Source of the DNA: an uncultured Eggerthellaceae bacterium | GTDB lineage: Bacteria; Actinomycetota; Coriobacteriia; Coriobacteriales; Eggerthellaceae | DNA: 64,000 nt | NCBI GenBank assembly: GCA_944320405.1 | Contig: CALUHI010000030.1 | Coordinates: forward strand, 1-64,000 | Reading direction: 5' to 3' | Part shown: positions 7,074 to 16,003 of the stretch, one piece after another | Layout: each line of letters begins with the position of its first letter | How positions within the stretch are numbered: position 1 is the first letter of the stretch | Program-made: the position numbers and the translations under genes | The notes under the pieces: model-generated | The model's database searches: none | What the model saw: only the letters and a program-made list of their open reading frames with translations | Told to the model about the DNA's origin: nothing

Positions 7074-8879
7074 CTAGGCCACCTCCTCAGACGTGATCTT
7101 CCAGCTGACCGCCTTCTCGTAGTCTGCCCACATGCGGGCATACAAGCCACCTGCGGCCAGCAACTCATCGTGCGTGCCCTGCTCCGCCACGCGACCCTCA
7201 TCGAGTACCACGATCGAGTTGGCGTTGCGCACCGTGGACAAACGGTGCGCCACCATAAGGACGGTGCGCCCACGCGCGAGCTCGCTGAACGCACGTTGGA
7301 TCTTTACCTCGTTTTCGGGATCGGCGAATGCCGTGGCCTCATCGAGCACCACCACGTCGGCGCGTTTCAGAATGGCGCGAGCCAACATGAGCCGCTGCAC
7401 CTCGCCGCCGGAAAAATGGGTGCCCTGTGCGCCATACACGGTGTCGATGCCGTCGGGCAGCTTCGCGATTATGTCGTCACATTGGGCGGCATGCAAAGCC
7501 TCGCACACTTCCGCGCGCGACGCATCGGGCCGCGCCGCCCGCACGTTCTCCAAAACGCTTTGCTTGAACAGGCGATTCGCCTGGAACACAAACGACACGC
7601 GATCCATCAGATCGTGCGGATCCATGCAACGTACGTCCACGCCTCCGAAGAGCACGCGGCCATCACTTACATCCCAGAAGCGCGGCACGAGGCTTGCCGC
7701 CGTAGTCTTGCCGCCACCGGACGGACCCACCAGCGCAACAGTCGACCCAGCGGGCACCGAGAAGCTCACATGGTTGAGCGCAGGCACCTCAGCTCCTTCG
7801 TAAGTGAAGCTCACGTCCTCGAACACGATAGAGTTGTCCATCGGCACTTGCGGGTTTGCCGGAGCTTGCATCACGGGAGCGGCAAGCACCTCCTCTACGC
7901 GATTCACGGCATCTGCGGCAGACTGAAACGCTTCGGACATGAACATCACACGCGTCATGGCCGTAGGGATAACCGCCGTGAAGATGGCGTAGAAGGCGAA
8001 ATTCGCCAGGAACGTCCCGAAATCCCCTTCCCCAGGCGCAAGAAGGATGGCAACCGGCACAAGAAAGATTGCCACACCGTTGATGATGGTGAGCGAAAGC
8101 GACTGTGGCGTTTGGCACCATCTCACTGCGTAGTCCTGCGCAAGACGCGTAAATTCCTGAATGGCGTCATGGAACGCCTTGAAGGAATAGACTGTCTGCT
8201 GGAACACCTTCACCACAGGGATGCCACGAACGTACTCGGTGCCTGTCTTGTTCATCTTCACGAGCGACTCCATGTACTTCGTCATGAAGTCCATGCCGCG
8301 CCCGCCCATCATGTAGAACAGGCAGCAAAGCGACAAAATGACAGGCACCAAGCACGCAAGCCCCAGCCGCCAATCGAATACGAAAAACAGCACGATCATG
8401 CCGACGATCATGGCAACCGAGCCGGCCGTATCGGGCAGCTTGTGCGCAAGCAATCCTTCCGTCTCGGCCGCGCAGCCGTCCACCACACGTCGCAACGCAC
8501 CCGATGCGTGTGTGTCGAAGTACCCCAGTGATGCGTGCATCAGATGCCCAGTTGCTTGTTTGCGCATGTTTGCCGCACAGCGAAACGCCGCCAAGTGCGT
8601 GCACATGAGCCCTGCGAAGTACAGCGCGATGGACGCAGCAGAAAGCCCAAGCGCCCACCATCCGTACGCAGCGATGCTGGCTGCCGCGCTCCAATCGGGC
8701 GCGACTGCAATGAGATCACGCGCCACCAGCCAGATACACACATATGGGCCAAACCCCACGACCATCGACACCGCCGAAAGCACGCAACCCAAATACGTGA
8801 GCGCTTTACGCTGTTCGGCAAAGTCCAGCAGCCTTGACGCAGCACCTCGCTTGCGTGGGGATCCTTCCCCTTTCTTCAT
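7074..8879 (-). CDS. ABC transporter permease/ATPase, siderophore-import type (YbtQ/IrtA-like)
   Basis: 601-residue partner half-transporter, first gene of the two-gene operon. The membrane domain covers about 25-330; the ATPase has Walker A GPSGGGKT (385-392), a signature with Phe in place of Leu (FSGGE, 489-493) and Walker B VVVLDE (509-514) followed by ATAFAD instead of the usual ATASLD/ATSALD. Start at 8879 is backed by GGAGG ten bases upstream; an in-frame ATG at 8918 lacks a site. Divergent from the AraC gene with 186 bases between. The iron-siderophore role is inferred from the architecture and regulator. Confidence 0.85.
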   Translation of the reverse strand: MKKGEGSPRKRGAASRLLDFAEQRKALTYLGCVLSAVSMVVGFGPYVCIWLVARDLIAVAPDWSAAASIAAYGWWALGLSAASIALYFAGLMCTHLAAFRCAANMRKQATGHLMHASLGYFDTHASGALRRVVDGCAAETEGLLAHKLPDTAGSVAMIVGMIVLFFVFDWRLGLACLVPVILSLCCLFYMMGGRGMDFMTKYMESLVKMNKTGTEYVRGIPVVKVFQQTVYSFKAFHDAIQEFTRLAQDYAVRWCQTPQSLSLTIINGVAIFLVPVAILLAPGEGDFGTFLANFAFYAIFTAVIPTAMTRVMFMSEAFQSAADAVNRVEEVLAAPVMQAPANPQVPMDNSIVFEDVSFTYEGAEVPALNHVSFSVPAGSTVALVGPSGGGKTTAASLVPRFWDVSDGRVLFGGVDVRCMDPHDLMDRVSFVFQANRLFKQSVLENVRAARPDASRAEVCEALHAAQCDDIIAKLPDGIDTVYGAQGTHFSGGEVQRLMLARAILKRADVVVLDEATAFADPENEVKIQRAFSELARGRTVLMVAHRLSTVRNANSIVVLDEGRVAEQGTHDELLAAGGLYARMWADYEKAVSWKITSEEVA

Positions 8880-8947
8880 GCAAAACCTCCAATCTTCGAA
8901 CACGCGCGCCTTACCCAAAGGGACCGGGAAAACGGGTAGCGCGCTTG

Positions 8948-8964
8948 ATAGTTATACATAGTTA
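8948..8964. promoter_or_regulatory. tandem ATAGTTA repeats, candidate AraC-regulator site
   Basis: Two ATAGTTA copies (8948-8954 and 8958-8964) are spaced exactly 10 bases, one helical turn, in the AraC/ABC divergent region. AraC-family proteins often bind such direct repeats. The minus-strand -10 candidate TATAAC (8951-8956) overlaps the first repeat. Confidence 0.5.
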
Positions 8965-9065
8965 ACTTATCATTGCGGACAGATGCCAATCCCCCGGTGC
9001 AGAAACCGGGGACGCACTCGAAACGAACCAGGACGATCTCGAAACATAAACCGAAAGGAGAGCCC

Positions 9066-10037
9066 GTGGACGCGTTGCGATCGGGTATGCCGCAACACCT
9101 GCGGACGTTCGTCGAACCGCAGGTGGAGCAACTCTCCTTCAAGATGGAACCCATCCGCTGCGGGTTGTACGGAACGTTGCCGGAGCCGCTCGGCGAGGGC
9201 TTCCTCTGGACCGCGCCCCTTGGCGACGACTGCCTTGTGAGCATGCACTCGCTGCGCCTTAAGAGACCTTTGCTTCTTGAAGAGCGCCCGACGGACTTCT
9301 CCTGCATCTTCTCGGGCTCGCGCGCAACGTACCTCTCGCTACCGGGCACAAGCGCCGCCGCATCCAACGAAACGGAAAACCTCGCAGCGTTTTCACAGGA
9401 AGGAGGAGCGACGCGCTGCCTCATGCAGGCAGGAGTGCTTTACGAGTCGACAAGCATCACCTACACCCCAGACTACTTCAGCAGGATGGCAAGAAAATTC
9501 CCTGACGATTTCGGGAACGCAAGCGAATTGATGCGGTCGCTCGATCCCGCAAGCCCGCCTCCTGAGACGAGGATCATCTTGCGGGCGTTCACCCCCAAAC
9601 GCGCCGTTCTTCCCGGTGCCGCGCCGTACTTTCACGCCAAGGCGCTCGAAGCGCTAGGAGCACTATTGACGCACTGCGAATCTGCCGTCGAGAGTGAAGC
9701 GCGACAAGAAGACATAACGCTCTTCAATCAGGCCGAAGCTATCATTTCATCACGTTTCGCTGAACCGCTAACTGCGAAATCCATCGCTGACGAGTTGTAT
9801 GTGAGTCGCTCGAGGCTCTGCGAGGCATTCCGACGCGTATGCAGCAAAGGCGTAGCCGAGCGTCTTCGGGAAGAACGGATGCGGGTCGCACATCGATTGC
9901 TAGCAGATGGCAGCGCGAACGTCGCGAAGGTGGCGAAGACAGTTGGCTACGCACGATCGTCTTCGTTCGACGAAGCGTTCCGCCGCGAGTTCGGATGCTC
10001 CCCTTCGCAATGGAGACACAGTCAATCAGCACGCTAA
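9066..10037 (+). CDS. AraC-family transcriptional regulator (YbtA-like context)
   Basis: 323-residue regulator. The C-terminal 100 residues form the two-helix-turn-helix AraC domain: LTAKSIADELYVSRSRLCEAFRR (first HTH) and ANVAKVAKTVGYARSSSFDEAFRREFGCSPSQWR (second HTH with the family ending). The N-terminal 200 residues are a variable sensing domain with no recognised motif. A GTG start at 9066 is chosen because AAAGGAG lies five bases upstream; the frame upstream of it is untypical. It is divergent from the ABC pair, like YbtA with YbtPQ, and probably activates it when the siderophore is present. The actual inducer is unknown. Confidence 0.85.
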   Translation: MDALRSGMPQHLRTFVEPQVEQLSFKMEPIRCGLYGTLPEPLGEGFLWTAPLGDDCLVSMHSLRLKRPLLLEERPTDFSCIFSGSRATYLSLPGTSAAASNETENLAAFSQEGGATRCLMQAGVLYESTSITYTPDYFSRMARKFPDDFGNASELMRSLDPASPPPETRIILRAFTPKRAVLPGAAPYFHAKALEALGALLTHCESAVESEARQEDITLFNQAEAIISSRFAEPLTAKSIADELYVSRSRLCEAFRRVCSKGVAERLREERMRVAHRLLADGSANVAKVAKTVGYARSSSFDEAFRREFGCSPSQWRHSQSAR

Positions 10038-10086
10038 GAAACCACACAGCGCAGCAAAAAGACAACACGCCCCCGATGCCCCAATG

Positions 10087-10112
10087 AGAAAAAGGGACAG
10101 TCATTTTTTCTC
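10087..10112. repeat. GGGACAGTC-type intergenic repeat within an A/T-rich hairpin
   Basis: The 17-mer AGAAAAAGGGACAGTCA (10087-10103) occurs again at 37181-37197. Here it forms one arm of an inverted repeat GAGAAAAA/TTTTTCTC (10086-10112). It resembles REP-like intergenic elements. It may also act as a weak terminator for the AraC gene. Confidence 0.5.
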
Positions 10113-10126
10113 ATTTTCAATATCGT

Positions 10127-10179
10127 ACATGTGTTTTAACGAACACATGTTTTAATTAACGCCGTTTTCGCCGTATAAT
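10127..10179 (+). promoter_or_regulatory. promoter and perfect palindrome upstream of the TerB island
   Basis: A perfect nine-base inverted repeat ACATGTGTT/AACACATGT with a six-base spacer (10127-10150) lies just upstream of a consensus -10 TATAAT (10174-10179). The -35 is poor (AT-rich, about 10151-10156), which suggests an activated or repressed promoter. The palindrome ends next to the -35 position, so it is a good operator candidate. It controls the three-gene operon starting at 10225. Confidence 0.55.
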
Positions 10180-10224
10180 AACCGCGAGAAACAGCTTGGC
10201 TTCGCGTGGAAGGGGGCGGCCGGC

Positions 10225-12138
10225 ATGGGCTATGCGCAGCGGCTTATTGGTCGCATCCTTGCGGACGAACGCGCCCGCGGCAACCGCCTTGCCGACCAAA
10301 AGGTCTATCGCGACGAACCTATCCTGCGCACGGGTGCGGACCTGTTGAAGGATCGCACGCGCAACGGAGCGAGCGCCAAGCATCCTTCAAAGCTCTCATC
10401 TGGCGAAATGCTAACAACCTCTTTCTCTCGAGGTCACCTTGCGCGGGCAGGCCAAACATCCCCTCGCACGGCAAGCACGACGCATCGCCGCGGCAACCGC
10501 GTTGCTTCTTATGCTTGGGAGCAACGGACGACTTCCGTAAACGACGCGTATGAATGCTCTCCCTCCGTCGAGCTGCCACCTCTTCTGCAAGAGCTGCGCG
10601 CGCTTGAGAGGAAAGCCACTGAGCTCATCCTTGCGGAGAACCAACTGTTCGTTGAGCAGGCGTTGCTTGCAGCCTCCTACGAGGACGACTACGAGTTCCA
10701 TGGCACAGCCCAGCGTTACTTCCCCACCTACCGCGGCCTGACCGACCAGCAGCTGCGCGGCTATTTCGCATGGCGGACGAAAGCACGCAAGGGAAACCTG
10801 GAGAAAACCTCGCTCTCGTTCGCGTTCCTGCACCTCTACGAGCTTGCCAACAGCATCGGCCCGGAAGGAGCCGTGCCACCTGAGCAAGGGCTTCGAAATC
10901 TGGAGGGTTTCTATCGCGCCTACGCGAAACTAGATGAGCGGATTGAGCGCTACGCGCGGGAATGGTGTCGCGATTACGCCATCTACCACGGACTGCACGA
11001 AGATGCCGAGCGCCTGTTCTACGAAGCCAGCGGAAAGACCGGCCGCGTGCACGATGAAGCCTTGGCCGTCTTGCAGGATTTCGAAGAGCAAGCCACTCGG
11101 GAAAGCGAAGCACCTGCCAATAGCCTCATCTCTGACGCGCGTCTGTTCGGTGCGCTTGCGGCGCTTTCGTCGTACCGCATCGATCAGTCTCGGATGCTTC
11201 GCGAAGACGAAGAGGCGGTTCGCTCCATCGTCTGCGGTATGTGGCGTTCGCTTTCTGCGTATTACCGCACGCAGCGCAAGCACTCACTGTTTGAGAGCCT
11301 GTTCGGCGTGAGGTCGGCGATGCCTTACGCAATGTTTCGCTCGGCGGTATTCCTGCCGCAGGGAAAACATCCCGATGCAGTCATGGAAATAGGTCCTGTC
11401 ACGCGTTTCATCTGCGCAAACGGCAGGTGGCGTTGCGAGAGGCTCTATCACGTGACCGACCGCAGCCGCAAGCTTGGCGCACTGCTGAAAGCCGCCGATG
11501 ACCGCCTGCGCGAGCGCCTGGGCGTCGAACCGCGGCTGAAGGACGTCTCGGCCCCGAAATACGTCATGCGCATCATCGACAAGCAGATCGATGCAGCAAT
11601 GGAGAAGCGTCAAGCGCAAGCAGAAGACGAAGAGCGCGCGCGTCTGGAGGCGGAGCGCCGGAACGTGTCCATTGATTTCTCGAAGCTTTCGGGTATCCGC
11701 GCAGAAGCGGCGCTGTCCTGCGAAGCGCTGCTGGTGGATGAAGAGCGCGCAGAAGCAGAGCCAACGCCAACGGCCGCACATATAGAAGCCACTGAGATAG
11801 ACGAGATCCAGGTTGGACCGTCAACGCCGCACCACGCAGAAGAAGCGCCCCTTCTCTCTGAAGCTGGGTCAGAGGACGACCAGCCCTCCCCTGTTGCCCC
11901 CACCTCGCCGTTTTCCCCTGCCGAGACAGCGTATCTCCGCTGCCTGCTTTCAGGCGCAGAGGCTGCTGAGCGCAAAGTCGCATTGTCGGATGCCGGCGTA
12001 TCAGAGCCGATGATGATGGACGCCATCAACGAAAAAGCCCTCGACGAAATTGGCGACGTCATCCTAGAAGAAGGCGACGATGGCCCCGTAATACTGGAAG
12101 ACTACCTCGAAGACGTGAGAGGAATCGTGGAAGCATGA
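10225..12138 (+). CDS. TerB N- and C-terminal domain protein (Shango SngA-like)
   Basis: 637-residue soluble protein, first gene of a three-gene island. Residues 1-110 are basic and low-complexity. About 150-300 match the TerB-N region (YFPTYRGLTDQQLRGYFAWRTK, SFAFLHLYELANSIG, LRNLEGFYRAYAKL); the C-terminal 100 residues, ending ILEDYLEDVRGIVEA, match the TerB-C region with its acidic helices. In known systems these domains occur in stress-response and phage-defence operons and are thought to act near the membrane or with metal. AAGGGGG lies upstream of the ATG, and the stop overlaps the next start as ATGA. The family is reasonably clear; the phage-defence role is inferred from the operon. 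Confidence 0.75.
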   Translation: MGYAQRLIGRILADERARGNRLADQKVYRDEPILRTGADLLKDRTRNGASAKHPSKLSSGEMLTTSFSRGHLARAGQTSPRTASTTHRRGNRVASYAWEQRTTSVNDAYECSPSVELPPLLQELRALERKATELILAENQLFVEQALLAASYEDDYEFHGTAQRYFPTYRGLTDQQLRGYFAWRTKARKGNLEKTSLSFAFLHLYELANSIGPEGAVPPEQGLRNLEGFYRAYAKLDERIERYAREWCRDYAIYHGLHEDAERLFYEASGKTGRVHDEALAVLQDFEEQATRESEAPANSLISDARLFGALAALSSYRIDQSRMLREDEEAVRSIVCGMWRSLSAYYRTQRKHSLFESLFGVRSAMPYAMFRSAVFLPQGKHPDAVMEIGPVTRFICANGRWRCERLYHVTDRSRKLGALLKAADDRLRERLGVEPRLKDVSAPKYVMRIIDKQIDAAMEKRQAQAEDEERARLEAERRNVSIDFSKLSGIRAEAALSCEALLVDEERAEAEPTPTAAHIEATEIDEIQVGPSTPHHAEEAPLLSEAGSEDDQPSPVAPTSPFSPAETAYLRCLLSGAEAAERKVALSDAGVSEPMMMDAINEKALDEIGDVILEEGDDGPVILEDYLEDVRGIVEA

Positions 12139-13541
12139 GCGACATGACAAACGCAGCGACGCCCCTGGCAAACGGCAGCACACCCAAAGTTCCCCGTCGT
12201 GTGGCGGCGGTCATCATCAACTCCCTGAAGGGTGGCGTGGTGCCGCGCATTGGACTGCCCTACATCACTGTCGGGCGCGCGCGTGAAATCCAAGCGCTCC
12301 TTCACGACCTTGATCTCATCGCCGACGGTGGTGCGTCATTCCGATTCCTGGTGGGCCGCTACGGCAGCGGCAAGAGCTTCCTTCTCCAAACCATCCGAAA
12401 CCACGCCATGGGCAACGGCTTCGCCGTGTGCGACGCCGACCTTTCCCCTGAACGACGCCTGCAAGGCACGCGCGGGCAAGGTCTTGCCACGTACCGTGAG
12501 CTCATGCGCAACCTGTCCACCAAAACGCGTCCGGAAGGCGGCGCGCTTACCCTCATTTTGGATCGTTGGCTGGCGAATCTTCGCGCCGAGGTGGCAGCAA
12601 GCGGCCTTTCCGAAGACGACCCCGCATTCGATGACCAAGTTGAAGCGCGCATCTACGCCGTCATTCGCCAGTTGGAAGAGATGGTCCACGGCTACGATTT
12701 CGCCAAACTGCTCGCCCGCTACCATCGTGCTTGGCGCGAGGGAGACGAAGACACCCAAGCCAACGTCATTCGATGGTTGCGCGGGGAATACCGCACGAAG
12801 ACCGAGGCGAAGCAGGAACTGGGCGTGAACGTCATTGTCACGGACGACGATTGGTACGACTATCTCAAGCTGTTCGCCTGTTTCCTGAAAGGTGCGGGCT
12901 ACAAGGGGCTTTTGGTGCTGATCGACGAGCTGGTGAACCTGTACAAAATCCCAAACGCCATCACGCGCCAGTACAACTACGAGAAGATCCTTACCATGTA
13001 CAACGACACCCTGCAGGGCAAGGCCCGCCATCTAGGCATCATCATGGGAGGAACGCCGCAGTCCATCGAAGACCAACGCCGCGGCATCTACAGCTATGAA
13101 GCCCTTCGCAGTCGCCTGGCTCAGGGGCGTTTTGCAAGCGAAGGGTTGATGGACTTGCTGGCTCCGGTCATCCGGTTGGAGCCCCTCACCCACGAGGAGT
13201 TGTTCGTCCTCATCGAGAAGCTTGCCGACATCCATGCCGGGCTGTTCGACTACGAGCGGACGCTTGGCGAAGACGACCTGGCAGCGTTTCTGCGCATCGA
13301 ATTTGGCCGCGTGGGTGCCAGCACCCATTTGACGCCGCGCGAGGTAATTCGCGATTTCATTGAGCTGCTCGACATCGTCAGTCAGAACCCCCAGGTGAGC
13401 GTGGCGCAGCTTTTGGAATCCGAATCGTTCGACTATGCGCAACCGCTCGAGTCAGGGTCAAGCGAGGGTGAGTTGCCGGCTGCTTCGCCTGCCGACGGCC
13501 AAACGACAGCCGCGAACCCCTATGCCGAGTTCACCATCTAG
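12135..13541 (+). CDS. BrxD/DUF2791-type P-loop ATPase (Shango SngB-like)
   Basis: 468-residue AAA-like ATPase, second gene of the island. The opening KGGVVPRIGLPYITVGRAREI is the hallmark of the BrxC/BrxD-type (DUF2791) ATPases. Walker A is GRYGSGKS (74-81), Walker B LLVLIDE (259-265), and a sensor-like GGTPQSIEDQRRGIYSYEALRSRL follows. The start overlaps the TerB gene stop by four bases. In BREX and related systems this ATPase accompanies a helicase; with TerB and an Lhr-like helicase the set matches Shango. It probably regulates or loads the helicase, which is an inference. The last 40 residues are variable. Confidence 0.85.
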   Translation: MSDMTNAATPLANGSTPKVPRRVAAVIINSLKGGVVPRIGLPYITVGRAREIQALLHDLDLIADGGASFRFLVGRYGSGKSFLLQTIRNHAMGNGFAVCDADLSPERRLQGTRGQGLATYRELMRNLSTKTRPEGGALTLILDRWLANLRAEVAASGLSEDDPAFDDQVEARIYAVIRQLEEMVHGYDFAKLLARYHRAWREGDEDTQANVIRWLRGEYRTKTEAKQELGVNVIVTDDDWYDYLKLFACFLKGAGYKGLLVLIDELVNLYKIPNAITRQYNYEKILTMYNDTLQGKARHLGIIMGGTPQSIEDQRRGIYSYEALRSRLAQGRFASEGLMDLLAPVIRLEPLTHEELFVLIEKLADIHAGLFDYERTLGEDDLAAFLRIEFGRVGASTHLTPREVIRDFIELLDIVSQNPQVSVAQLLESESFDYAQPLESGSSEGELPAASPADGQTTAANPYAEFTI

Positions 13542-13550
13542 GGGCATGCC

Positions 13551-15896
13551 ATGGGAACCTTCGAGCGATATGCCCCGTTCATCCAGGATTTCATCTACCA
13601 GCACGAATGGGAGAACCTGCGTGCCATTCAGGTTGCGGCAGCCGACGCCATCTTCAACACTAACGACAACGTGCTCCTTGCCGCTTCCACCGCATCGGGA
13701 AAAACAGAGGCGGCGTTCTTCCCCATTCTCACCGAATTCTGGGACGATCCGCCTGCTTCAGTGGGCGCGCTTTACATTGGGCCGCTGAAGGCGCTGATCA
13801 ACGATCAATTCGAGCGGCTGACCGACCTTTGCGCGGAGGCGGATGTGCCTGTATGGCACTGGCACGGCGACGTAGCGGCCTCGCGTAAAGCCCGCTTGAT
13901 GAAAAACCCTTCCGGCATTCTGCAGATCACCCCCGAATCGCTGGAGGCGCTTTTGCTGCGCAAGCACTCCTCCATCGCGCGGCTGTTCTGCGATCTGCGT
14001 TATGTGGTGATCGACGAGGTTCACTCGCTTCTGCGGGGCGACCGCGGTGGGCAAACGCTTTGCTTGATAGAGCGGCTTGGACGCCTCGCCGGCGTGAACC
14101 CGCGCCGTATCGGATTGTCTGCCACCATCGGCGACCCTGAGCTTGCTGGTGCTTATCTGGCGGCTGGCACAGGGCGCGGCACGTTCATTCCGAGGATTGA
14201 TGATCCGGGGCGCACCTGGAGGCTGTCGATGGAGCACTTCTACGTTTCGGGGCCTCAGGCTGCGGAAGAGGTGGACTTGTCCGACCCCACCCTCGCGGCC
14301 TGCGTTGACGCTCTCGAGACAGGAGGCCCCGGTAGGAGTGCTCCTCTTGGGAATGGGGAATTGGACGGGAGATTCCCTTGGGATGGGGACGAGATACGGG
14401 ATGTGGCTCCTGCGGCGGCGGATCCGGGGGTTGGGTATGTGTTTGAGCATACGAAGGGGCGCAAGTGCTTGGTGTTTGTGAATTCGCGGGAGGAAGCGGA
14501 AGCGGTTTGCACGACGCTTCGGCAGTATTGCGAGGCGAAGGGCGAGCCTGATCGGTTCCTCATTCATCATGGGAACTTGTCTGCATCGTTTCGCGAAAGC
14601 GCCGAGGCGCTTATGAAAGACGAAGAATCCGCGCTCACTACCGTCACCACGGCCACTTTGGAGCTGGGCATCGACATCGGGCGTCTTGAGCGGGCGTTTC
14701 AGATCGATGCGCCGTTTACGGTTTCGTCGTTTTTGCAGCGCATGGGGCGAACCGGCCGGCGCGGCGCTCCGCAGGAGATGCACTTCGTCATGCGCGAAGA
14801 GCAGCCCGAGGCGCGCTCCATGACGCCGGAGAGTATTCCGTGGAAGCTGCTCCAAGGCATCGCGCTTGTGCAGCTGTATCTGGAGAATAGATGGGTCGAA
14901 CCACCGCGCCTTGACCGGCTTCCCTACAGCCTGTTGCTACACCAAACGCTTGCAACGTTGGCTTCTGAAGGTGAGCTTTCCCCTGCTGCGTTGGCAGCGC
15001 GCGTGCTGCCGCTTGCACCGTTCCACCGCGTGACACAAGACGATTTCCGCCTTCTGCTGCTGCACCTCTTGGAGACCGATCTTGTCGAGCGCACTGAATC
15101 CGGCGGGCTTATCGTAGGGCTTGCGGGCGAGCGCATCGTGAACTCGTTCAAGTTCTACGCGGTGTTCCAAGAGAACGTCGAATACACCGTACGGAGCGAG
15201 TCGCAGGAGATCGGAGCCATCGTGCAACCGCCGCCCGCAGGCGAGAAGATAGCCATCGCTGGGCACGTGTGGGTGGTCGACGAGGTCGACCACACGCGCC
15301 ATCTGGTGTACTGCACCATGGTCAAGGGCAAGGTGCCCGCCTATTTCGGTGATTGCCCGGGCGATATCAACACGCGCGTGCTCGAACGCATGCGCACGGC
15401 TCTCAAGGAAGATGCCGAGTACCCTTACCTTCTGAAGAATGCCAAAGCGCGCTTGAAGCTTGCGCGTCATGTAGCGGAAAACGCCGGGTTGGCCGACTTG
15501 CCTTTGGTGAACATGGGCGGCAATATGTGGTGCTTGCTGCCTTGGCTCGGCAGCTATGCGTTTCTGGCGCTCGAGCGCATCCTGAAACTCAGAATCGCTC
15601 CGAAACTGCAGATCAAGGGTATCGAATCGTCGCGGCCTTACTTCATCCAGTTCAAGATGCCAGGCGACCCGCGCGAGCTTCTGCTGGAATTTGGACATGC
15701 GGCCGACGATTTCGAAGCGGGGCGTTTGGACCCGATGGAGCTCCTCTACCCAGGCGAGATTCCGCTGTTCGAGAAGTACGACGATCTGCTACCGCCCGAG
15801 CTCGTTCGCAAGGGGTTTGCCTACGGAGTCTTGGACGTTGCAGGCGCATGCGCCCGCATCCGCTCATGGGACGCAGCACGGTTTCTGTCGCGCTAG
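13551..15896 (+). CDS. Lhr-like DEAD/DEAH-box helicase (BrxHI / Shango SngC-like)
   Basis: 781-residue superfamily 2 helicase, third gene of the island, nine bases after the ATPase. Motif I is ASTASGKT (45-52), motif II DEVH (155-158), motif III SAT (190-192) and motif VI QRMGRTGRRG. The C-terminal 350 residues resemble the Lhr/BrxHI extension (winged helix and a strand-rich core). It should unwind or translocate on nucleic acid. Bases 14322-14480 encode a Gly/Asp-rich insertion with G-rich codons unlike the rest of the gene, between helicase lobes 1 and 2. No terminator typical of the plus strand follows. Confidence 0.87.
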   Translation: MGTFERYAPFIQDFIYQHEWENLRAIQVAAADAIFNTNDNVLLAASTASGKTEAAFFPILTEFWDDPPASVGALYIGPLKALINDQFERLTDLCAEADVPVWHWHGDVAASRKARLMKNPSGILQITPESLEALLLRKHSSIARLFCDLRYVVIDEVHSLLRGDRGGQTLCLIERLGRLAGVNPRRIGLSATIGDPELAGAYLAAGTGRGTFIPRIDDPGRTWRLSMEHFYVSGPQAAEEVDLSDPTLAACVDALETGGPGRSAPLGNGELDGRFPWDGDEIRDVAPAAADPGVGYVFEHTKGRKCLVFVNSREEAEAVCTTLRQYCEAKGEPDRFLIHHGNLSASFRESAEALMKDEESALTTVTTATLELGIDIGRLERAFQIDAPFTVSSFLQRMGRTGRRGAPQEMHFVMREEQPEARSMTPESIPWKLLQGIALVQLYLENRWVEPPRLDRLPYSLLLHQTLATLASEGELSPAALAARVLPLAPFHRVTQDDFRLLLLHLLETDLVERTESGGLIVGLAGERIVNSFKFYAVFQENVEYTVRSESQEIGAIVQPPPAGEKIAIAGHVWVVDEVDHTRHLVYCTMVKGKVPAYFGDCPGDINTRVLERMRTALKEDAEYPYLLKNAKARLKLARHVAENAGLADLPLVNMGGNMWCLLPWLGSYAFLALERILKLRIAPKLQIKGIESSRPYFIQFKMPGDPRELLLEFGHAADDFEAGRLDPMELLYPGEIPLFEKYDDLLPPELVRKGFAYGVLDVAGACARIRSWDAARFLSR

Positions 15897-15944
15897 CGCT
15901 TCCCTTGCCAACAGCATATCCGGGGCGATGCCGCCGAAAATGAA

Positions 15945-15970
15945 AAGCGGAGAGGCAGACCCCTCCGCTT
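15945..15970 (-). terminator. intrinsic terminator of secDF
   Basis: Stem AAGCGGAG/CTCCGCTT (15945-15952 and 15963-15970). On the minus strand it is followed by TTCATTTTC, directly after the secDF stop at 16004. On the plus strand no T run follows, so the helicase transcript may rely on the same hairpin weakly. Confidence 0.75.
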
Positions 15971-16003
15971 CAAGATTGCTTAGCGCCCGATCACGCCGTG
16001 CGT

